Shown: piece after piece, positions 55,353-64,000 of the stretch | How the letters are laid out: each line of letters begins with the position of its first letter | How positions within the stretch are numbered: position 1 is the first letter of the stretch | NCBI GenBank assembly: GCA_020152595.1 | Contig: JAIGNY010004474.1 | Span: forward strand, 17,501 to 81,500 | Reading direction: 5' to 3' | Length of the DNA: 64,000 nt | Source of the DNA: Chiridota heheva | Taxonomy: Eukaryota; Echinodermata; Holothuroidea; Apodida; Chiridotidae | Notes under the pieces: model-generated | The model's input: the letters and a program-made list of their open reading frames with translations, nothing else | Told to the model about the DNA's origin: nothing | The model's database searches: none | Translations under genes and position numbers: made by a program

Positions 55353-56010
55353 AGAGCTGTGAACGTTTAGGGATTTTAGTAGACAAGTATACGCCAAAAA
55401 AAGCGAGCGTGTATCGTCTACACATGTTTAGTACCGTAATTTTCGGAAATGCACCAAAATTGCTCCAAAACTACGAGGCGAAGTAAACAAAATTGCGCAA
55501 CCAGTATGGCAAAAGTACTGACTCCATTGCCCAAATAGACGCTGAGTTTTGCTTTCCAAATCATAAAAAGTTTACTTTTACAGTATAACTTATCATTTGT
55601 ATGGAAAATATGCATGGAAATTAAGTTTAGAAAGAACAGATAACTTCCTCTTAATATCATTTAAACTGAACATACCGTAACTTTTTTTGCCCTACTCGCT
55701 ACAATTTCAAAGTTCCACTGAAAATCTTGCATACCAGGCCTATGATACCTTGCCGTAAAACATTTTAAAACTACGCCACCAACACAGAAGTTCTGAAATA
55801 TCAGTCCTCTTGAAAAAATCGCCGCCATCTTTGCGACGGATGCAGAATTTCAGCTCTGTTAAATCCTTTTTCTGTTTGTTTATTTTGCAATATTTTTTCT
55901 TTCTTGCAAAATCTATTTGACTCATCAGGTAATATTTACATGTAAATGTACTGATTGTCACATTCAAGTATTTTGACTAGTGTGTTTTTTTGGTCAATTT
56001 AACATTTTTC
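55353..56010 (+). mobile_element. hAT-like element, second copy, 3'-truncated
   Basis: Starts CAGAGCTGTGAACGTTTAGGG and follows the GAPDH-intron copy (61542 onward) closely: 'cgccaaaaaaagcgagcgtg', 'taccgtaattttcggaaatg', 'aaaactacgccaccaa', 'tcatcaggtaatatttacat', 'gtactgattgtcac'. Similarity ends near 56000, well before the right terminus. Small ORFs in both copies (minus-strand FARKKKYC-type) carry no recognised domain. Confidence 0.8.
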
Positions 56011-57939
56011 TTATTATTGATCAGTTGATTGCAAGACATTTGTGATGTTATCGATAACAAATGTAGGCCCTTATACAGTACAGTCGGGAATAAGCGTACC
56101 GATATCGCAGTTAGCGCGGATTATTTACCGCGATTAATGCCCTTACCGCCGCCATTGTATTCGTGTCTTTCATGCACCGACGGCACTTGCCCCAACTCTG
56201 CGCTAAGCGCGTCCGATAATCCCATTTTAATCTGCTCCTCCCTCAAAGAGGTTAGCGCGGTAATAGTATTACAGGAGTAAACGTCTCATTGCGCTAAGCT
56301 TGTTAGCGCATACGTAACGTAACTGCACTGAGTGTGATCCCAATCTGTGTACATGCATCACTGCACTTAGCACGAGTGTTTTATAAATTTATTTAAGCGA
56401 AACTTGTTGTCTTCTTTTGCGAGATAAACAAAAAAATTCTGCCGTAAAACCTGTGTGTAGCGTAGATTTCTCACATACTTTGAGACTGTAATTTATTAGA
56501 CAAGAGTCTAACGTTAATACGATTTCGCCAGACTATTCTTTATTCCTTCGAAGTGTAAACGTACAGTATGTTAGGCTAGTTGCCATCTTATAGTAAAACT
56601 GGGTGAAAGGCCTAATGTTAGGCCTAACCGTGATAATTCATAGAGAGACAGCCCAGAGGTTAAATTTGATCGAAAATAGTTTTAAAAACGTTAATTGCTG
56701 TCATTGAGATGTATCAATAAGATGAATCATTCATTTTAAGTAAATTTCAGCCCCTTTTGGAAATGCAAATGCAAGAATTTACTGGAAATTTTTGAGAGAA
56801 GTGAAGACTTAACTCACAATAAGAATAAAAAGTTAAGATAATTGTTAAAAAGCATTTAACTGGTCGCTGCCATTTCCCCGACTGTTGGCTTCGGCCCGAC
56901 TATGTACTTGTGAAAATGGAATATTGGTACATGGATGTCAGTTAATGGTTCCTTAAACCCTTATTGGCAACATTTTATGGAGTGGCCCCGCCATTATGTC
57001 ACCCCGGACTTGGCCCAACCTATGTCCACTGTGGTGCTATGGTAGAAGGGAATAGAGAACCAACTCTACCCTTAAGGGTGCCATGATATTGCTAATGGGG
57101 TTTTGTGGCAATTGTGATGCAGTTATTTTCATTTTCCACTGATTTATAAACATCAAAACATGACGTCAGATCACGTCATTAATGACTTTTTTTTCAATGC
57201 TGCTGACATGCCTGAACTATAATCTGCTCTGAATGAAAAGTTGATAGAAATTCCTTCTTTTTTTTTTTGAAGGGGGTGATTTATTAAGAAAATCAGCTTC
57301 TTTAAAATAAAAAAATTCTTTCAGGAGACCTTTTTCCTAGTCATAGAAAATCAATTTTTCTGTTTCCTTGGACCCCACCAGGGGCCCTTAAGTGGCCCCT
57401 GCCCCCCCACGCCAAAAGTGTTTCGCAAGATTGCGCTCGCCTTCGCTCAGCGCCAGCAATAAACTGCTTTCAATTTTTTCAACATTTTTTTAATAAGCTA
57501 CTTTCAGCTTTTTTATCAAGTGTCTCTCACATGAGTACTGCTTGGGCCTTCATTTACAATTCCTTACTTCATCATTAAAGTACTGCAGGAAGGGGATCCC
57601 CTTCCTTGAGGGAATTTTATGGAAATAATGATTGTATTTCGTGGTGAGTCCCATTTGTTCTTAACGACTATTAGTTTATTTGTTCTTAACAACTTGCTTC
57701 CACAATCCCAATGTCAACCATACTGAGGGATGTGTATCATAACCACAGCTGTTAAAAATGGTCGTTTCTTTGAACTATACTCAATATGAGTTTCACCATC
57801 GATTGCATTTAAAAGCAGAGGTATTTATAAGCTGGAATATATAGTTTGCTGATTAAAACATTACATAATGTTAAATGTTAGTCAATCTAAAGCAATAATC
57901 ATTCATATATAACCTCTTTTGGCACAAATGACTTCACTG

Positions 57940-58544
57940 TTAAAGGAGGCACAGTCTGACATAATTCTTTATTTCATATAATAGAATTGAAAATAACTAA
58001 TTTTCTGACCAAGTTCCATAACTTCGAAGCAATCTAACATATTTTTTTAATTGTTAAAAACTTTAATGCTACTACTTTATAGTACCATGGTAGCTGCCAT
58101 TTTGATTGCAAAACATGCAGATTATGTCATCGGCCCAGCAGGATCTTGGAATGCTTTGTATTTCTTTAAAATGTGCCTCAAGTTTTCTAGCTTATGAACA
58201 AGTGTTTTTATTTTGTAAGGGTGAAGGAAAATTTTGTGTATTCATGAAATTGAAAAATCAAAACATGCTGATATAACTTTGTGTCACATCATTTTGAAAT
58301 AAAAGACTTTAATCACATATGTAAAGAATTACATTATAATCTTTATGTCCCTATTGGGGAATCTATGTCATCATGCACAATATTTTAATACAGAATTGAA
58401 CAAAATGGCAGCCCCCCTGTGTCGATTTCAAACATGAATAACTTGAGATAGGAATTTGACTCTGATGTTTTTGGCAGTTGGTTAAGATCTTGTATTCTCT
58501 ATCATATGAAATAATGATTGTATCAGACTTTATGCCTCCTTTAA
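57940..58544. mobile_element. MITE family D with TTAAAGGAGGCA ends
   Basis: TTAAAGGAGGCACAGTCTGA at the left and TCAGACTTTATGCCTCCTTTAA at the right are inverted. Arms extend to 'ataattctttatttcatat' / 'atatgaaataatgattgtat'. Non-coding. It lies inside the 56075-61047 structure. Confidence 0.78.
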
Positions 58545-59254
58545 TGTGTCGTTATGCCGAACAAGCATGCTAGTTAATAATGATAGAATATATCTGCCAA
58601 ATTTTTAAGAAAATGTTAAGATGCTCAATTAGGCATGATGGAAATCTTCTGTTTTTGATTCCTGGAAATGTAAAGTCTTATGCGGCAGCAACACTTGTAC
58701 CTGCTGAGGTAAACTCTGTTATAACCAGGTCTGTGACGGGATGTTGTACTGTATATTACCCGATGGCAGGGAAAATATTCGTTTAAATTTTTCGTACCAC
58801 TTCACAAAGAAGCATCGATCGAAACATTTGAAATGAAGTGAAGTAAAACCAAGTCAGTTAGTCAAGAGTGGAGGTAAGTTCCGACAGAAAATAACTGCGG
58901 AATATAATTATTTTAAAAACAAGACATTGGGTAAAAAAAAAAAAAAAAAAAAAGTAAGCAGGTAAAATGATAATTATGAATTGGACCAGGCTTCACCTTT
59001 TACCACCATCAGTCATCTGTGGAGAAAATCCTATCAAAAACCTAAGTCCTGTATCATATTTTAAAAATAGAATCTACATAAATGTGATCAAACCAATATT
59101 CAGGGCCCCTAACACAGGTTTCATATGGCAGGTGAGGAGGAGGGGGGAAGGGGGAGATTAATGTTGTCACTTAATTTTGTTGTGGATAAATAACACAAGA
59201 CCAATTTGAAAACTCCTTTATAATTAACACAAGACCAATTTGAAAACCATTGCT

Positions 59255-59420
59255 TTGAACATTATTCGGGAAGGGGGAAGATTATGCGGGAAGGGGGAAG
59301 ATTATGCGGGAAGGGGGAAACATTCGGGAAGGAGAAACATTATTCGAGAAGGGGGAACATTATTCGGGAAGGGGGGAACATTATTCGGGAAGGGGGAACA
59401 TTATTCGGGAAGGGGGCTAT
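59255..59420. repeat. About 20-bp G-rich minisatellite
   Basis: Eight units of 'cattattcgggaaggggga' type, first as gattatgcgggaaggggga, later as acattattcgggaaggggg. The + strand has regular GGGGG tracts. Confidence 0.93.
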
Positions 59421-59429
59421 GCCCTTCCC

Positions 59430-60880
59430 CATGTCGGAGGCCCTGATATTCAATGCCTTCTACCACCCTGATATTGCAATTCTCATGGAATGAAGCAATG
59501 CAGGCTTACCTATTTTATGTGCAGTTTTGACAGCACTAAATTTCACTTCTTTTTTTTTTTACCCAATTGAGCTTAGTTAATTTAGGCCTACACTTTTTCT
59601 AATATCACTCACTCTGTTTTGTACATAAACTGGAATATAAAAAAAGTACTCTACACAAGTGGAAGAAAAAGCAGTAACAGCATATCATTACGCCCAACAT
59701 TACTTGACACATGCACAGGAATTTTTTTATTTACTGTATCAAGTAGGCCTAATAGTAAGAAAGAAAGGTTCAACGCGACACGAGTTTATAGACCCTCTTG
59801 ACTTCTGCCTCTTTTTCACGGCCAAATGCTGTAGCTGTTTTTCTTCATACTGGCTGAAGCCGGATGTCCTTGATATTGGATTGCTGACAGAATGGCGAAA
59901 AACTATAAAAATAATTATTCATGCAAAAGGGAAAAAACAAAAAAGCTCTTTAAAGTTTTTTGTAAATTCTTGTTGACTTAGACTGACAAAGCAATTAATA
60001 AGCATCCATACTGGCCCAGGGATTTTTCAATGTATCTTGTCTAATCTGCAAAACTGACAAAGGCTCAGAAGTTCGGAAGCTGTGGAAAAAATATAAGACA
60101 AACATGTCAACATCAGTTTAAAATTATTCATTTCCCATCCTCAACATTTGGCCTAACAGTAGATCTATAATCGTGAAAAATACCAAACGAAATATTTAGT
60201 CATTAATATTTAACAGAACCCTCCTACCAATATCAGCAAAGCTTAGAAATATTAGCTCTTATGTCCTAATTCTAATTGTATAACAAAAGCAGAACACCAT
60301 TACACATCGATTAAACCATGTAGCCTAACGCTAGGCTTTTTAATGTGACTGTGTGATAGGATAGCTAAATTCAATCAAAAACATCGCCAGAATCAGTTTT
60401 TGTTTGCCCGAAATTCATTTTGTTTGTCCAAAACTGTTAAAAAATTGAATTTAATCGAAGGATTGATTCAATTTTCACATCAATTTTTTTTTCCCTAATG
60501 GATTTAATAAGTATTTTTATTGAAAATTCCGTCGAAAAATGCAATGCAAATGAAGACATTGCCTCATTTTAAGTTTAATATTGCAAGTAGGGCCTATGTA
60601 CTGTGTACTGTGATTCTGAACGTTGCGATGCTGACTGAATTAAAAATATATTTTATATCCCAGAGTTCAACGTGAAACTGAATGAAAACAAAATAATATT
60701 TTACGAAAGTTTTTAATTCCTCTAGGCCTCGCGTTAAAACATTTTGCTAAAGAAAAAGTCTGCCAGGCCTAATCCGATAAGCAGATTATTATAACTGTGC
60801 AACGTTAGGAGTCCCTTTACAAAGCACAGGCACTTCGATCTTGATTGACATAATGCATACAGTGTGTATCGATTTTTAGC
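59430..60880. other. Interior of the large element, no recognisable gene
   Basis: The best ORF (59659-59976, + strand, 105 codons, Lys-rich end KGKKQKSSLKFF) has no motif I recognise; it could be a relic of element coding sequence or chance. Confidence 0.35.
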
Positions 60881-61194
60881 GCGTTAAGTCACAGGTGAAT
60901 AGAAGCTGGAGGGCTGCAAGCTCGGTGATGTTAGCGCGGTAACCCACGTTTAGCGCGATTTTGCGCTTGGGCAGCTCCATTCATCATGGTGGTAAGTGCA
61001 CTAACGCCCCACACTTAGCGTGTACGGTTATTCCCGACTGTACTGTATGTTTGGTCCTGTGCGTTCGATAACATCGCATTTTTCTCACGATCAATAGGGG
61101 GAATTGAGAACTGGAAGTGACGTTACCAGCACGGCAGCGTTCGTTTCTCTATGTATTTATGAGACGATACCTCTCCTTTAAGTTGATAATAAAT

Positions 61195-61362
61195 AGTTTG
61201 AATTACCAAACATGCGTGTGATGCGTAATAGTAGTGATATTAACAATCTATGTCATGAATCAGTTTTCTTGCAAAATATCTTGATATACCAATATGATAT
61301 TTTTCTCCACGATAATTATCGATACATAATGCAGCCATATTGTGACAGCACTAATAGTAAAG
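61195..61362 (+). repeat. Dispersed repeat, partner of 54855-55045
   Basis: See 54855-55045 for the shared words. It lies about 100 bases upstream of the GAPDH start exon, in the presumed 5' intron. Confidence 0.7.
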
Positions 61363-61457
61363 AATATTAGTTATCTTTATTAGTTATAAAACACAATGTA
61401 CAGATGTATACAGTATTCAGTCAGCTTTTCTTTGTTTTATATCTTGTTCTTTTTCAG

Positions 61458-61533
61458 GCTTTCATTTTCATTCCCTTTCATCATAAACCAAGAAACTACC
61501 ACGCAAGATGCCCATCAAGGTTGGAATCAATGG
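61458..61533 (+). CDS. GAPDH: GAPDH first coding exon (with part of 5' UTR)
   Basis: An acceptor (ttctttttcag, AG at 61456-61457) precedes a 50-base untranslated piece, then ATG at 61508 in a good context (AAGATGC). The reading is M-P-I-K-V-G-I-N-G with the last Gly codon split after two bases, followed by donor GTGAGT. KVGINGFGRIGR is the N-terminal NAD+-binding beta strand of glyceraldehyde-3-phosphate dehydrogenase, and a split at this Gly is plausible. Only nine residues are visible, so the call rests on a short but very characteristic motif. The next exon (expected to open with FGRIGR) is not in the window. Confidence 0.8.
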
Positions 61534-61541
61534 GTGAGTAG

Positions 61542-62582
61542 TAGAGCTGTGAATGTTTAGGGATATTAGTAAACGTGTACACGCCAAAAAAAGCGAGCGT
61601 GTATCGTGTAGACGCGTTTAGTACCGTAATTTTCGGAAATACACCAAAATTGCTCCAAAACTACGAAGCGAAGTAAAAAAAAATCGTAACCAGTATGGCA
61701 AAAGTACTGACTCCATTGCTCAAATAAACACTGAGTTTTGCTTTCCAAATCGTAAAAAGTTTACTTTTACAGTATAAAACATCATTTTTATGGAAAATAT
61801 GCATGGAAATTTAGTTTAGAAAGAACAGATAACTTCCTTTCAATGTCATTTAAACTCAACATTGCGTAACTTTTTTGTCCTATTCGCTACCGCTTTCAAA
61901 GTTCTTCTGTGAAAATCTTGCATACTAGGCCAATGATATACCTTGCCGTAAAACATTTCAAAACTACGCCACCATCCCAGGAAGTTCTGAAATATTATCC
62001 TCTCGAAAAAAATGGCCGCTATCTTTGCGACTCATGCAGAATTTCAGCTCTGTTAAAACCTTTTTCTGTTTGTTTATTATGCAATATTTTTTCTTTCTTG
62101 CAAAATTTATTTGACTCATCAGGTAATATTTACATGTAAATGTACTGATTGTCACGATTCAAGTGTTTCTTGGTCGATTTAACAGCTTGTAAAACGGGCC
62201 TTGATTGCGGGAATTAAAGCCTTATTAATTATGGCCTAACGTTAGGCCTATTGTTAGTTTTACTGTTTACTGCTGCACATTCGCGGTGCATTTTACAAGT
62301 TAGTCTACTTAGATTTCGGCGAAATCAAAGTGCATAATATCCCCATTCATTGGTGATTCGCACATTTAAAAAGGATTATGCTAATCGGGTTTACAGTTTG
62401 TAAAAAGTCATTGATTGGAATTTTGTCAGCCGAATGTGTGTGTGATTTGAATCATGAATATTGATTTTCAACGGCAAGACACTATGATGTATGAAAAATG
62501 ATTACTTGCAATGAAGTATTTAGTAAACGTTTACAAGATTTGCGAGCGTGTAGCGTGTACACGCTAAACGGTCACAGCTCTA
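61542..62582. mobile_element. hAT-family element inserted at the GAPDH 5' splice site
   Basis: Ends TAGAGCTGTGA and TCACAGCTCTA are perfect inverted repeats and fit the hAT start YARNG. The 8-mer GTGAGTAG flanks both ends (61534-61541 and 62583-62590), the 8-bp duplication typical of hAT. No transposase ORF over the 1,041 bases, so non-autonomous. Sub-terminal words 'gcgagcgtgta' occur near both ends (61592 and 62542). Confidence 0.92.
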
Positions 62583-62590
62583 GTGAGTAG

Positions 62591-62873
62591 TCCATTTTGT
62601 AGGATAAGGGTAAGCAACCCCAAGAGCATTTACATACCAGCTTGATTTCAGGCAGAAGAATAAGAGCTTAGAATTTTATCATTTCAGTTTAAATATTTAG
62701 TTTTCAGATTAAAGGGCCTGTACCTTATTTTATTTCTGGCAGTGAGGACTTTCCCACTGGATGTCCTATTTTGTCAAACTTGTAAAAAAGACAGACATCA
62801 ACAAATGGAAGTTTCTCTTTACTGCTGCTGTTCTACTTATGGTATAATTATAAGTGATTTGGTGCATCTATTC
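62591..62873. other. GAPDH intron, no recognisable feature
   Basis: AT-rich sequence directly after the second copy of the target duplication. No exon with the expected FGRIGR start is visible. Confidence 0.5.
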
Positions 62874-63250
62874 TATCAAGAGGTTTAGTGGTTAAGGAGT
62901 CATGCTTGTATGCTAAAGGTACCGGGTTCGATTCCCGTCATGAGTGCTGCATTGTGTCCTTAAGCAAGACACGGACACTTTTCACTACTTGCTCCAGTCC
63001 ACTCAGCTGTAAAAAGAGTACCAGCACTGCTGGGGAGTTAATCTGCGATGGACTGCATCCTGTTCAGGGGTAGTCATGTTCTCTCATCTACTTCCACCTT
63101 GGAAACGGGAAAAGCACTGGCCTTATTGTCCTCATGGCTTGGGATGACTTTTAACTACTGTAATGCGGATCTTCCATGCCACCTCATGCTAAAGGGTAAA
63201 CATGTTGCTTTAAACCTGGGGAATGCAATGTCTGGGTAGTGCTTATTTGG
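62874..63250 (+). mobile_element. tRNA-derived SINE
   Basis: The head carries RNA polymerase III promoter boxes: A box 'tagtggttaaggagt' (62886-62900) and B box 'ggttcgattcc' (62926-62936), spaced as in a tRNA. The body carries a core seen in many animal SINEs: 'gtccttaagcaagacac', 'cttgctccagtccactcagc', 'agttaatctgcgatggac' and 'tgcatcctgttcagggg'. The 3' limit is uncertain. It is not a functional tRNA: no acceptor stem closes and the body continues. Confidence 0.82.
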
Positions 63251-64000
63251 GCCAGACCACCTCTGAGAAAAGCGGGGGCAGTGGGGCATGTATGAAATGC
63301 CTCTCCTTTTACATCACAAGGAACAGAATAAAGCTATAATTCTCGTGATCCACAAACAAACAGGGTACCATTGACCAAAAGAAGGCATTGCCATGGTATT
63401 CTACTGCATGAAGTTGGAGGCACTTCAATTTAGTGGAGTTAATACAGTGTAAGTGTATTCTTATCTTGCTGTACACAACATGTCAAGAAGTTAAAGCAGG
63501 TCTCAAAATAAAAAAATTCTTTAATTAAATGTACAGTTGGGCGGAGGTGATGATGGGCAGGTTGGAAGAATTTGAAGGCAGGGTGGAGCACCTGATAAAT
63601 GCCTGTGTAAATTCTAAGCAATTTGTTCGACTTTCTGGAGAAATAGTGACAAGATACACCATGTAGTCGAGACTTTACAACAAAAACAAACAACTTGATT
63701 CTCTCACAATTTTTTTTTTCTCCATTGCCTTACATGTACAAGTCACTGTGTCCAGAAATACAATTTGAAATCATCCCAGGATTACATTTTGATAGTCTGT
63801 GGCATGAGGTTTTGTCATTTAAACCTCAAGATTGATTGTTACTGGCAGGAAATTCTTTTCTGTGTGCAGCTGGAGATTCAGAATGCACTTCTGTAATGGA
63901 AGCAGTAGGAGGTCATTAATCTGTCCTTGGTGTCTAGTTCATGCTGCAGTTATCCTGCTCTGTTAATGAGGTCATTAAGTGGTGACCTTTTGGGTGAGGA
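63251..64000. other. End of window, GAPDH intron or flank
   Basis: No exon, ORF or repeat recognised. The text continues as ordinary AT-rich sequence to the window edge. Confidence 0.45.

Larger units (their letters stand above)
56075..61047. mobile_element. Large DNA-transposon-like structure with TTAGCGC sub-terminal repeats
   Basis: CAGTACAGTCGGGAATAA near 56077-56093 is inverted at 61030-61046. Similarity continues outward ('gatgttatcga') and inward. The first 240 bases and last 180 bases carry a recurring motif TTAGCGC(GG)TAA in both orientations: gttagcgcgg, ttaccgcg, gcgctaagcgcg, gttagcgcggtaa and gcgctaag on the left; ttagcgcgttaa, gttagcgcggtaac, tttagcgcg and cttagcgtg on the right. 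Such clusters usually bind a transposase. The ends CAGT flanked by TA fit Tc1/mariner-type insertion, but length and motif clusters do not settle the superfamily. No transposase ORF is seen. Confidence 0.6.

Noticed and set aside
62878..62950. tRNA gene suggested by good A and B boxes
   Set aside because: No complementary acceptor stem, and a SINE body with a known-type core follows; classed as a tRNA-derived SINE.

Overview
The window is metazoan nuclear DNA: spliced genes with long introns, huge simple-sequence tracts, LINE, Penelope-like, DIRS-like and DNA-transposon families, and a tRNA-derived SINE. The mixture (I-superfamily and L2/CR1-type LINEs, DIRS-like elements, many foldback MITEs) suggests a marine invertebrate, perhaps an echinoderm or a relative. 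That placement is a guess from repeat style and not a search result.

Two host genes are recognised, both on the + strand. The first is complete: TRAIP (TRAF-interacting protein, a RING E3 ubiquitin ligase acting at replication forks). It has nine coding exons between 5732 and 40803, every junction phase agrees, and the product is 436 residues: RING-H2 domain, long coiled coil, a conserved GFDGLGG segment, a basic tract and a PCNA-binding-like C-terminal tail. The second is only entered: 61508-61533 encodes the first nine residues of a glyceraldehyde-3-phosphate dehydrogenase; its remaining exons lie beyond the window.

Layout. 1-1271 is a (CT)n tract; 1692-2363 a palindromic DNA transposon with an 8-bp target duplication; 3125-5272 LINE scraps, a 12-bp minisatellite and a foldback MITE. 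TRAIP intron 1 holds a 4.4-kb LINE (6395-10778) with gag, endonuclease and RNase H but no reverse transcriptase. Intron 3 holds a MITE and a 13-bp minisatellite. Intron 4 holds a MITE split by a 5'-truncated copy of the same LINE. Intron 5 holds a structurally complete 7,894-bp DIRS-like element (17461-25354) whose inverted termini look identical although no recombinase or reverse transcriptase is readable. Intron 7 opens with a 19-bp minisatellite. Intron 8 opens with a 57-bp minisatellite and later carries a 69-bp tandem array made of the LINE 3' end.

Downstream of TRAIP, a composite element (about 41115-47518) contains a second, decayed DIRS copy that does retain part of its reverse transcriptase. 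Then come an L2-like LINE tail, two (AT)n tracts, a Penelope-like element with a GIY-YIG domain, and about 10 kb with MITEs and a large DNA-transposon-like inverted structure (56075-61047). A hAT element (61542-62582) sits exactly at the GAPDH 5' splice site, so that its 8-bp target duplication repeats the donor. The window ends in intronic sequence with a SINE.

The most interesting material is in the mobile DNA: a recent, apparently trans-mobilised DIRS derivative with reiterated gag starts and a leader array of hairpins whose stems persist while their sequence varies; a leader intron conserved between two divergent DIRS copies; LINE-end tandem amplification; and minisatellites whose units look like splice sites and begin just after TRAIP donors.
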